Shown here one piece after another: positions 57,709 through 64,000 of a stretch of DNA of 64,000 bases (positions are counted from its first letter, which is position 1; each line of letters begins with the position of its first letter). The notes beneath the pieces were generated by a model, which saw only the letters and a program-made list of their open reading frames with translations, made no database searches and was not told the DNA's origin. This DNA comes from Arthrobacter sp042667405 (lineage in GTDB: Bacteria > Actinomycetota > Actinomycetes > Actinomycetales > Micrococcaceae): the NCBI RefSeq assembly GCF_042667405.1, contig NZ_JBHVAL010000011.1, positions 1 to 64,000 of the forward strand, read 5' to 3'. Made by a program: the position numbers and the translations under genes.

Positions 57709-58024
57709 GTGTACTCCTTGATTACTGTGGCGCCCGGTCGGTATCCGGGCTGGTCTATCAGCAAGGGCGGAGGTCTGGAGACCTTCGACGCCCGGCTGAG
57801 GAGGCCGCGTGCAGCCGTTCCGCCTGTGTTGAAGGAGATGCAGACCCAGTCGATAACGGAGACCCGCAACCCTGGTCCACGAAAACGCGGACCGGATGTG
57901 CTCTCCCTCGCCAAGGTATCCCCAAGAGTCTAGCAGCGCTGCCCGCATTCGGTGAAAACGGGCGCAAAAACGGGCCATCCGCACGCCCGGAGGCGGCGGA
58001 TGGCCCGTTTCAGCTCAGGTGGAG
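57709..58024. promoter_or_regulatory. rplY leader and prs terminator region
   Basis: A 316-bp gap without a gene. A likely sigma-70-type promoter for rplY lies on the minus strand: TTCACC (57951-57956), 18 nt, TAGACT (57927-57932). That gives an unusually long ~220-nt leader before the rplY start, perhaps regulatory. The prs terminator is listed separately. Confidence 0.5.
57968..58010 (-). terminator. prs terminator
   Basis: Perfect 15-bp stem AAACGGGCCATCCGC (57968-57982) / GCGGATGGCCCGTTT (57996-58010) with a 13-nt loop, 15 bp after the prs stop. On the minus strand it is followed by a T-run (TTTTTGCG), a textbook intrinsic terminator. Confidence 0.85.
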
Positions 58025-59005
58025 TCAGGCCTTGCCGTCGAACAGGCTGGTGACCGAACCGTCGTCGAACACTTCGCGGATGGCGCGCGCAATCAAAGGC
58101 GCGATCGACAACACCGTGAGCGACGGGAAGCGCTTCTCCGCCGGGATCGGCAGGGTGTTGGTGACAACGACTTCGCGGGCGCCCGAGTCAGCGAGGCGCT
58201 GCGCTGCGGGATCGGAGAAGACAGCGTGGGTGCAGGCGATGATGACGTCCTTGGCACCGGCGTTCTTCAGGACCTGAACCGCGCCGGAGATGGTTCCTCC
58301 GGTGTCGATCATGTCGTCGATCAGCACGCAGGTACGGCCTTCGACCTGGCCCACGACGGTCTTGGAGACTGCCTGGTTGGGCACCGTGAGGTCGCGGCTC
58401 TTGTGCACGAACGCGAGCGGGGCGCCGCCCAGGCGTTCGGCCCACTGCTCGGCAACGCGGACACGCCCGGTATCAGGGGAAACCACCGTGATGTTGTCGG
58501 CTTCAACCTTGGTGCGGATGTAGTCAGCCAGCAGCGGGATGGCCATCAGGTGGTCGACGGGACCGTCGAAGAAGCCCTGGATCTGCGAAGTGTGCAGGTC
58601 CACGGACATGATGCGGTCAGCACCGGCGGTCTTGTAGAGGTCGGCAACCAGACGGGCGGAGATGGGCTCGCGGCCACGGCCCTTCTTGTCCTGGCGGGAG
58701 TAGGGGTAGAACGGCGAAACAACTGTGATCCTCTTGGCGGAAGCGCGCTTGAGGGAATCGATCATGATCAACTGCTCCATGAGCCAGTTGTTCAGCGGTG
58801 CCGGGTGGGCCTGGATGACGAAGGCATCAGTGCCTCGCACGCTCTCGGCCGAACGGACGTAGATCTCACCGTTGGCGAAGTCGTAGGCGTCGATGGGCAG
58901 GAGCTCTGTCTCCAGCTCCTTCGCGATTTCCTGCGCCAGCTCCGGATGCGCCCTTCCGGCGGCGAGAATCAGTTTCTTCTCGCCGTGTGCGGTAATTTCG
59001 CTCAT
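58025..59005 (-). CDS. prs: Ribose-phosphate pyrophosphokinase
   Basis: A 326-residue PRPP synthetase (ribose-5-phosphate + ATP to PRPP + AMP). Seen: KLILAAGRAHPELAQEIAKEL at the start, the flexible loop PYSRQDKKGRGREPISARLV (near 105), VDLHTSQIQGFFDGPVDHL (near 140) and the PRPP loop CVLIDDMIDTGGT (near 225). Start ATG 59005 overlaps the glmU stop by 4 bp. Feeds nucleotide synthesis and UDP-sugar precursors with glmU upstream. Confidence 0.95.
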   Translation of the reverse strand: MSEITAHGEKKLILAAGRAHPELAQEIAKELETELLPIDAYDFANGEIYVRSAESVRGTDAFVIQAHPAPLNNWLMEQLIMIDSLKRASAKRITVVSPFYPYSRQDKKGRGREPISARLVADLYKTAGADRIMSVDLHTSQIQGFFDGPVDHLMAIPLLADYIRTKVEADNITVVSPDTGRVRVAEQWAERLGGAPLAFVHKSRDLTVPNQAVSKTVVGQVEGRTCVLIDDMIDTGGTISGAVQVLKNAGAKDVIIACTHAVFSDPAAQRLADSGAREVVVTNTLPIPAEKRFPSLTVLSIAPLIARAIREVFDDGSVTSLFDGKA

Positions 59006-60501
59006 GCCTGATTGCCTTCTTCTGTGGTTGCCGGGGATTGTGGGGACGTGGAGGTGGAGGTCAGCTCTTGCGCTGCTTCGGCCAGCTTGGCGGAGCCGCT
59101 GCCCGGACGGTTGGCGATGACCCAACCTTCGGCGTTGCGCTGGGCTGCGAGGCTGACGGCAAGGGCTCCGGCGGGAACGTCCTTGCGGATTACCGCCCCG
59201 GCGCCGCTGTAGGCGCCGTCGCCTACGGTGACGGGAGCCACGAAGACCGTGTTCGACCCTGTGCGGACGCCCGAGCCGATCACCGTGCGGTGCTTCTTCT
59301 CGCCGTCGTAATTTGCGGTGATGTTGCCACAGCCGATGTTGGTGTCTTCGCCGATTTCGGCGTCACCGGCGTAACCCAGGTGGGAAAGCTTCGAGCCCCG
59401 GCCGATGGTCACATTCTTGGTCTCGTAGAACGCGCCGATCTTGCCCGTCTCCCCCAGGACCGTGCCAGGGCGGAGATAGGTGAACGGGCCTACGGTCGCC
59501 TTCGCACCGATCGTGGAACCGGATCCGTGGGTGCGGACCACCTTCGCGCCTTCGCCGACGTTTACGTCGGTGAGGGTCGTGTCAGGCCCGACGACGGCGT
59601 CACGCGCCACCGTTGTGGAACCGTGCAGTTGCGTATTGGGCAGGAGGCGGACGTCCTCATCGAGGGTCACCGTCGAATCGATCCAGGTGGTGGAGGGGTC
59701 CACCACGGTTACGCCGGCGCGCATCCAGGCCTCGATGATGCGGCGGTTGTGCTCGGCGCCCAGCGCCGAAAGCTGGATGCGGTCGTTGGCGCCCTCAACC
59801 TGCCAGCGGTCTTCTGTCACGACGGCGGCAACCCGGCCTCCGGCGTCGCGGGCCAATCCGAGCACATCGGTGAGGTACATCTCGCCCTGCGCGTTGTCCG
59901 TAGTAACGCTTTCGAGTGCCTTGCGCAGGACAGCGGCGTCGAAGGCGTAGATACCGGAATTGACTTCGCGGATGCTGCGCTCTGCCTCGCTTGCGTCCTT
60001 GTGTTCGCGGATTCCGGTCACGGTGCCGTCTTCGGCACGGAGAATACGGCCATAGCCGGTGGCATCGTCCAGGACCGCAGTCAGGACTGTGACGGCGTTG
60101 GCTTCGGACTCGTGGGTCGCGACCAGTTCTGCCAGCAGTTCGCCGGTCAGGAGGGGAACATCGCCGTACGTAACTACCACCGTGCCGGTCAGGATGGCTT
60201 CGGCGTCGAGAGCGTTCAACGCAACTTCAACCGCGCGTCCGGTGCCAGGGATCTCGTCCTGGTCAACGATCAGTGCTTCGGGGTCCAGCGCCGACACGTG
60301 CTCGGCCACGCGGTCACGCTCGTGACGGACAACCAGCGCGAGCTTTTGGGGGTTGATGGCGCGGGCTGCGAGCAGAGCGTGGCCAACCATTGAACGGCCG
60401 CCGATTTCGTGGAGGATCTTGGGAGTGCGCGATTTCATGCGCGTTCCGGCACCTGCGGCCAAGACGATCACCGCTGCGGGACCGTTGGTTTCGGGGCTCA
60501 C
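59002..60501 (-). CDS. glmU: Bifunctional GlmU (UDP-N-acetylglucosamine synthesis)
   Basis: A 499-residue enzyme. The N-terminal uridyltransferase (AVIVLAAGAGTRMKSRTPKIL, VTYGDVPLLTGELL, YLTDVLGLARDAGG) and the C-terminal left-handed beta-helix acetyltransferase (VGPFTYLRPGTVLGETGKIGAF, SHLGYAGDAEIGEDTNIGCG) are both complete; actinobacterial GlmU often has a longer tail, as here (SSTSTSPQSPATTEEGNQA-like). Converts glucosamine-1-phosphate to UDP-GlcNAc for peptidoglycan. GTG 60501 is chosen for AAGGAG 9 nt upstream; the ATG at 60558 is not conserved. Overlaps prs by ATGA. Confidence 0.96.
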   Translation of the reverse strand: MSPETNGPAAVIVLAAGAGTRMKSRTPKILHEIGGRSMVGHALLAARAINPQKLALVVRHERDRVAEHVSALDPEALIVDQDEIPGTGRAVEVALNALDAEAILTGTVVVTYGDVPLLTGELLAELVATHESEANAVTVLTAVLDDATGYGRILRAEDGTVTGIREHKDASEAERSIREVNSGIYAFDAAVLRKALESVTTDNAQGEMYLTDVLGLARDAGGRVAAVVTEDRWQVEGANDRIQLSALGAEHNRRIIEAWMRAGVTVVDPSTTWIDSTVTLDEDVRLLPNTQLHGSTTVARDAVVGPDTTLTDVNVGEGAKVVRTHGSGSTIGAKATVGPFTYLRPGTVLGETGKIGAFYETKNVTIGRGSKLSHLGYAGDAEIGEDTNIGCGNITANYDGEKKHRTVIGSGVRTGSNTVFVAPVTVGDGAYSGAGAVIRKDVPAGALAVSLAAQRNAEGWVIANRPGSGSAKLAEAAQELTSTSTSPQSPATTEEGNQA

Positions 60502-60624
60502 GTACTGGCTCTCCTTGCTCTGTATGTCCCGGGTAACCCGGCTTCGGAATGCTGCCATCCGACAATGGACCCAGGCACCGTTAGAGCCGTCACAGGTACA
60601 GAGAAGGAGCGCGTTTTCCGACCG

Positions 60625-60696
60625 TTCCGCCCATAGGATTCGAACCTATACTCCACGGCTCCAAAGGCCGGGGTGCTGCCGTTACACCAGAGCGGA
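60625..60696 (-). tRNA. tRNA-Gln (anticodon TTG)
   Basis: A 72-nt cloverleaf on the minus strand. Acceptor TCCGCTC pairs with GGGCGGA plus discriminator A, D-stem GTGT/GCAC, anticodon loop CTTTGGA with TTG, T-arm around GGTTCGAATCC. One mismatch at the base of the anticodon stem. CCA is not encoded. It lies just upstream of glmU, the same place as tRNA-Gln in mycobacteria. Confidence 0.93.
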
Positions 60697-60885
60697 CCGT
60701 GCGTGGCTCCGCCTTCGGACCGGGGGCCCGGAGGGTCTCCCGGATCACCGGGTTCCACACACAAGAAACTAGTTTGCCATGACCATTGCATGCTTCGCGA
60801 CTTGGCCACCCGGCGAACGCTTCGCGACGCACCATCGCAGGGTGCCTTTACCGGCTCCCACGGCCACCTGGGGCATGATGGTCAC

Positions 60886-61572
60886 GTGAGCAAGCGCACT
60901 GAACTTTCCCGGCCCGTAGGCTCTTCCGCCCCGTTGGACCACGCTCCCAACGGCGTTCCGCCGCGGGTCAGGATGACCGGGCAGCAGCGCAAGACACAGT
61001 TGATCGGCATAGGCAGGGCGTTGTTTTCCGCCCGCGGCCTGGATGGCACCACAATCGAGGAAATCGCCGCATCGGCGGGTGTTTCCAAGCCGGTGATCTA
61101 CGAACACTTTGGGTCCAAGGAGGGCCTGTACCGGCAGGTGGTGGAGACCGAATTCCGGATTCTACTGGACTCCATCACCGAGGCCCTCAGCACCGAGGCC
61201 AAGCCGCGTGTTCTCGTGGAGCGCGCAGCCTTGGCCCTCCTGGGCTACATCGAGGACCGCACTGACGGCTTCCGGATCCTCATGCGTGACGCCCCGCCTT
61301 CGCAGCCCGAAGGCGCCTTCTCAACCCTGCTTTCCCATGTCACCGCCCGGGTGGAGCACCTGCTCTCGGACGAGTTTGCGCGCCGCGGGTTCAGCGCTGC
61401 CGACGGCGCCATGTACGCCCAGATGCTGGTGGGTATGGTCGCCATGACCGGGCAATGGTGGCTGGACAGCCGCCAGCCCGACAAGCGCGTTGTGGCGGCC
61501 CACTTGGTGAACCTTGCCTGGAACGGCCTGACCGGGCTGCAGAAGGAACCGGAGCTGCGTTCGGAGGGCTGA
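60886..61572 (+). CDS. TetR-family transcriptional regulator
   Basis: A 228-residue protein. The N-terminal TetR HTH reads QLIGIGRALFSARGLDGTTIEEIAASAGVSKPVIYEHFGSKEGLYRQVVETEF (about residues 30-82); the rest is a helical ligand domain ending in a segment found in the Rv1019-type proteins next to glmU. Starts at GTG 60886; the ORF track extends upstream over the tRNA strand but lacks a coding signal there. Divergent from the tRNA/glmU unit. Ligand and target unknown. Confidence 0.85.
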   Translation: MSKRTELSRPVGSSAPLDHAPNGVPPRVRMTGQQRKTQLIGIGRALFSARGLDGTTIEEIAASAGVSKPVIYEHFGSKEGLYRQVVETEFRILLDSITEALSTEAKPRVLVERAALALLGYIEDRTDGFRILMRDAPPSQPEGAFSTLLSHVTARVEHLLSDEFARRGFSAADGAMYAQMLVGMVAMTGQWWLDSRQPDKRVVAAHLVNLAWNGLTGLQKEPELRSEG

Positions 61573-61579
61573 CCCTCCA

Positions 61580-61644
61580 TCACACCCCACCCCCTTCAAC
61601 CCCACGCTCTCTCACACCCCACCCCCTACAACCGGTGTGATCCA
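61580..61644. repeat. Direct C-rich repeats after tetR
   Basis: Two 22-bp near-copies (TCACACCCCACCCCCTTCAACC at 61580 and with TA for TT at 61612) separated by 10 bp, ending in a short inverted segment (ACCGGTGTGAT). Intergenic; function unknown, possibly a terminator for tetR. Confidence 0.55.
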
Positions 61645-61665
61645 GCGTATGAGTAGGATGTGCGC

Positions 61666-62067
61666 ATGACAGCACCCCAGCTCTACCTCACCTTTCCTGG
61701 CACGGCGCGCGAGGCCCTCAGCTATTACGCAGACATCTTTGGAGGGGAACTATCGTTGCACTCCTACGCGGATTTCGGCCGTGACGATGGGCCTTCGGAT
61801 GCCATCGCGCATGGTGTTCTCAACGGCGTCGTGTCGTTGATGGGTTCCGATGCCGCCAGCGGCGAAAAGACGGTTCGCATGGAGGGCGCGATGCTCTCCC
61901 TCCTCGGCGCCACGGAACCTCCGCTTCTGCACGAATGGTTCGACAAGCTCGCCGACGGCGGCCGGATCGTGGACCCGTTGATGCCCAAGCCGTGGGGCGC
62001 CTCAGATGGACAGGTCATCGACCGATACGGCCTGCATTGGCTGATCGGCTACGAACCCACGGCGTAA
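61666..62067 (+). CDS. VOC-fold (PhnB/3-demethylubiquinone methyltransferase-like) protein
   Basis: A 133-residue soluble glyoxalase/bleomycin-resistance-fold protein. PQLYLTFPGTAREALSYYADIFGGEL at the start, then HGVLNGVVSLMGSDAASGEKTVRMEG and HEWFDKLADGGRIVDPLMPKPWGASDGQVIDRYGLHWLIGYE. PhnB-like members bind small ligands or metals; function unknown. ATG 61666 with AGGA-type site (TAGGATG) upstream; GTG 61660 is a less likely start. Confidence 0.83.
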   Translation: MTAPQLYLTFPGTAREALSYYADIFGGELSLHSYADFGRDDGPSDAIAHGVLNGVVSLMGSDAASGEKTVRMEGAMLSLLGATEPPLLHEWFDKLADGGRIVDPLMPKPWGASDGQVIDRYGLHWLIGYEPTA

Positions 62068-62070
62068 GCT

Positions 62071-62158
62071 CCGGGAACGTGAACCAGCGTCCACACCAAA
62101 CCCCGGGAACGTGAACGAGCGTCCACACCAAACCCCGGGAACGTGAACCAGCGTTGGG
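62071..62158. repeat. 32-bp tandem repeats between VOC gene and ABC-F gene
   Basis: Two full and one partial copy of a 32-bp unit starting CCGGGAACGTGAAC (62071, 62103, 62135), differing at one base (CAGC versus GAGC). No spacers, so not a CRISPR array. Confidence 0.85.
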
Positions 62159-62212
62159 TCTACTCGCCCAGGACCTCTGCGGCGTTGGGTCTACTCGCCC
62201 AGGACCTCTGCG
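62151..62212. repeat. 31-bp direct duplication at the 3' end of the ABC-F gene
   Basis: GCGTTGGGTCTACTCGCCCA then GGACCTCTGCG occurs at 62151-62181 and again at 62182-62212. The second copy holds the stop codon of the ABC-F gene; the first is a non-coding remnant in a different frame. It joins the 32-bp repeat array without a gap. Confidence 0.85.
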
Positions 62213-64000
62213 GCTTCGAGCCACTCCAGTTCGAGTCCCTCTTTTTCATCGAGCAACTCACGAAGCTTGACGTTGAGCTCACCCAGGGCGTCGAAATCAC
62301 CGGACTCGGACTTCGCTGCCATCTGCGCGTGGAGCTTCTCCTCCTGCTGCGCCAGCTTCCCGAGTTGCCGGTCGATCCTGTTGAGGTCCTTCCGGGCTTC
62401 GCGTTTCTCGGCTTCGCTGGCCCCGGATTGCGCGGCGGAGCCGCTGCTTGAGGACCCGCTGGCTGCCGTCGGAGCCGTGGAGCCGCCAAGGACTTGTCCG
62501 GAGGCAAGTGCTGCCTCGCGAAGCTCAAGATATTGATCCACGCCGCCGGGCAGCCCGCGGAGCTTCCCGTCGCCCAACAAAGCCATCTGGTTGTCGGTAA
62601 CGCGCTCCAGGAGGTACCGGTCGTGGCTGACCACAACCAGGGTCCCGGGCCAGCCGTCCAGGACATCCTCGACGGCGGCGAGGGTGTCGGTGTCGAGGTC
62701 GTTGGTGGGTTCGTCGAGCATGAGGACATTCGGCTCCCCCACCAGCAGGCGAAGCAGCTGGAGCCGACGTCGTTCGCCACCGGAGAGGTCCGGGACCGGC
62801 GTCCACTGCTTTTCCTTGGTGAATCCGAGTTGCTCCACCAGCTGGCCGGCCGTGAATTCCTTTCCGCCAACACTGAAGGACCGCTTTTCGCGCTCGATCA
62901 CTTCGATGACCCGCAGGTCCGAAACTTCATCGAGCTCCTTCACGTCCTGCGTCAGGACGGCAGTAACCACCGTCTTGCCGCGCTTGACCTTGCCCGACGT
63001 CGGCTGGATCTCCCCGTTGAGCAGCTTCAGCAGGGTCGACTTGCCTGCACCGTTGACGCCAACCAGTCCGAGGCGCTCCCCCGGCGCCAGGCGAAGGGTG
63101 ATGTTGTCAAAGAGTTTCTGCCCGGACTCGCCACCCTGGAAATCCAGGGTCACGTTTTCGAGGTCCAGCACGTCCTTGCCCAAACGTGCCGTCGCCATCT
63201 TGCTCAGGGCCACCGAATCCCGCGGCTCGGGTACGTCGGCAATGAGGTCGTTGGCAGCTTCGATACGGAATTTCGGCTTTGCCGTTCGGGCGGGCGCGCC
63301 GCGCCGCAGCCAGGCAAGTTCCTTCTTGACGAGCTGCTGGCGCTTGTTTTCGACGACGGCGGCCATGCGGTCACGCTCGGCACGGGCCAGGACGTAGGCG
63401 GCGTAACCGCCGTCGAACATGTCCACCATGGCGTCGTGGACTTCCCAGGTGTAGTTGCAGACTTCATCAAGGAACCAGCGGTCGTGGGTGACCACCAGGA
63501 ACGCGCCTTGGTTGGCCCGCCAGCGCGACTTGAGGTGACGGGCCAGCCAGGCGACACCTTCGACGTCGAGGTGGTTGGTGGGTTCGTCCAGCATGATGAC
63601 GTCGTGGTCTTCGATGAGGAGTTTTGCCAGGGCGACGCGCCGCTTCTGGCCACCGGAAAGGGCGTGGACGTTGGCGTGCCAGTCGACATCGCCCACCAGA
63701 CCGCCCATGACCTCGCGGATCTTGGGGTTGGCCGCCCATTCGTGGTCAGCGCGGTCGCCCACAATGGCAGCGCCCACTGTCAGGTCGCCGTCGAGTACGT
63801 CTGCCTGGTCGAGGTAGCCCACGGTGACGTCACCGCGCTTGGTGACCCGGCCTGAATCCGGGGTTGAGCGCATGGCAAGCAACCGCATGAGGGTGGATTT
63901 TCCGTCGCCGTTGCGGCCCACCATGCCGATCCGGTCGCCATCCTCCAAACCGAGGGTGACGCCGTCGAGGACAGTGCGGGTCGCGAACGAAACGGTGAGG
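62191..64000 (-). CDS. ABC-F family ATPase (start beyond window edge)
   Basis: At least 602 residues; the gene runs off the end of the window, and no true start is seen (an apparent first Met near 63948 is an in-frame TTG inside the gene). Two ABC domains with Walker A GRNGDGKSTLMRLL and GVNGAGKSTLLKLL, signature motifs LSGGQKRRVALAKLL and LSGGERRRLQLLRLL, Walker B VIMLDEPTNHLD and VLMLDEPTNDLD. The linker between the domains has the ABC-F helical arm (RMAAVVENKRQQLVKKELAWLRRG). No membrane spans. A coiled-coil C-terminal tail (EAEKREARKDLNRIDRQLGK ...) follows a Ser/Ala-rich hinge. EttA/Uup-like ribosome or DNA-associated ATPase; antibiotic protection is possible but unsupported here. Confidence 0.9.
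   Translation of the reverse strand, partial: LTVSFATRTVLDGVTLGLEDGDRIGMVGRNGDGKSTLMRLLAMRSTPDSGRVTKRGDVTVGYLDQADVLDGDLTVGAAIVGDRADHEWAANPKIREVMGGLVGDVDWHANVHALSGGQKRRVALAKLLIEDHDVIMLDEPTNHLDVEGVAWLARHLKSRWRANQGAFLVVTHDRWFLDEVCNYTWEVHDAMVDMFDGGYAAYVLARAERDRMAAVVENKRQQLVKKELAWLRRGAPARTAKPKFRIEAANDLIADVPEPRDSVALSKMATARLGKDVLDLENVTLDFQGGESGQKLFDNITLRLAPGERLGLVGVNGAGKSTLLKLLNGEIQPTSGKVKRGKTVVTAVLTQDVKELDEVSDLRVIEVIEREKRSFSVGGKEFTAGQLVEQLGFTKEKQWTPVPDLSGGERRRLQLLRLLVGEPNVLMLDEPTNDLDTDTLAAVEDVLDGWPGTLVVVSHDRYLLERVTDNQMALLGDGKLRGLPGGVDQYLELREAALASGQVLGGSTAPTAASGSSSSGSAAQSGASEAEKREARKDLNRIDRQLGKLAQQEEKLHAQMAAKSESGDFDALGELNVKLRELLDEKEGLELEWLEAAEVLGE

Noticed and set aside
57709..57984. N-terminal extension of rplY (ORF starting at 57984)
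   Set aside because: The conserved L25 start and AAGGAG site are at 57708; the extension crosses the likely promoter and the prs terminator.
60673..60885. N-terminal extension of the TetR gene
   Set aside because: It would overlap the tRNA-Gln gene on the other strand, and its translation lacks the TetR fold.
62071..62158. Possible CRISPR array
   Set aside because: Units are directly adjacent with no spacers and only two to three copies.

Overview
This is a high-GC actinobacterial chromosome segment, most like Arthrobacter/Paenarthrobacter (Micrococcaceae). The case for this rests on the gene order pth-rplY-prs-glmU-tRNA-Gln-tetR, the LpdA-type quinone reductase next to purine nucleoside phosphorylase, SufS/SufU, the HemD-winged-helix fusion and mycobacteria-like SOS boxes. 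It is an inference from protein content; no database search was run. No rRNA, IS element, prophage or CRISPR array was seen.

Region 1 (1-20.5 kb) is nitrogen assimilation interleaved with nucleoside and fructan genes. A nitrate/nitrite transporter, a molybdopterin nitrate reductase and its flavoprotein partner (1.7-6.9 kb) import nitrate and reduce it to nitrite. The siroheme nitrite reductase NirB (15.6 kb), its small subunit NirD (encoded divergently), a siroheme-forming methyltransferase and a HemD-like fusion (to 20.5 kb) take it to ammonium. The two halves are separated by lpdA, punA and a phosphosugar mutase. Between punA and the mutase sits a secreted levansucrase/levanase pair, bracketed by two copies of a long palindromic repeat. 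Three promoters (nitrate transporter, nirB, and an orphan NirB-like flavoprotein at 35.6 kb) carry GlnR-like boxes with 11-bp phasing.

Region 2 (20.5-26.4 kb) is an SOS mutagenesis pair (umuD and a frameshifted umuC). Each gene has the same LexA box, and a sugar transporter plus a LacI regulator lie between them. A RibD/DHFR-like reductase and a small hypothetical protein follow.

Region 3 (26.5-35.5 kb) is the most unusual locus: seven genes in one direction joined by six ATGA stop/start overlaps. They encode a two-domain GMC oxidoreductase, a membrane metallophosphoesterase, an alpha/beta hydrolase, an acetoacetate-decarboxylase-fold protein, two small membrane proteins and a patatin-like lipase. 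Together they look like a coordinated lipid- or sterol-like oxidation and hydrolysis system with no function I can name.

Region 4 (35.6-47.8 kb) holds the orphan NirB-like flavoprotein, deoC, mfd, an NAD-binding/DUF2867 protein, nhaA, small membrane proteins and sufS-sufU. Region 5 (47.9-56.3 kb) has three tandem large STAND-type ATPases: two are LuxR-family (LAL) regulators and the third lacks the HTH domain. Region 6 (56.4-64 kb) is conserved housekeeping (pth, rplY, prs, glmU, tRNA-Gln), then a TetR regulator, a VOC-fold protein and an ABC-F ATPase cut by the window edge. Three copies of one long palindrome family, a second palindrome type, and 31/32-bp tandem repeats lie in the intergenic spaces.
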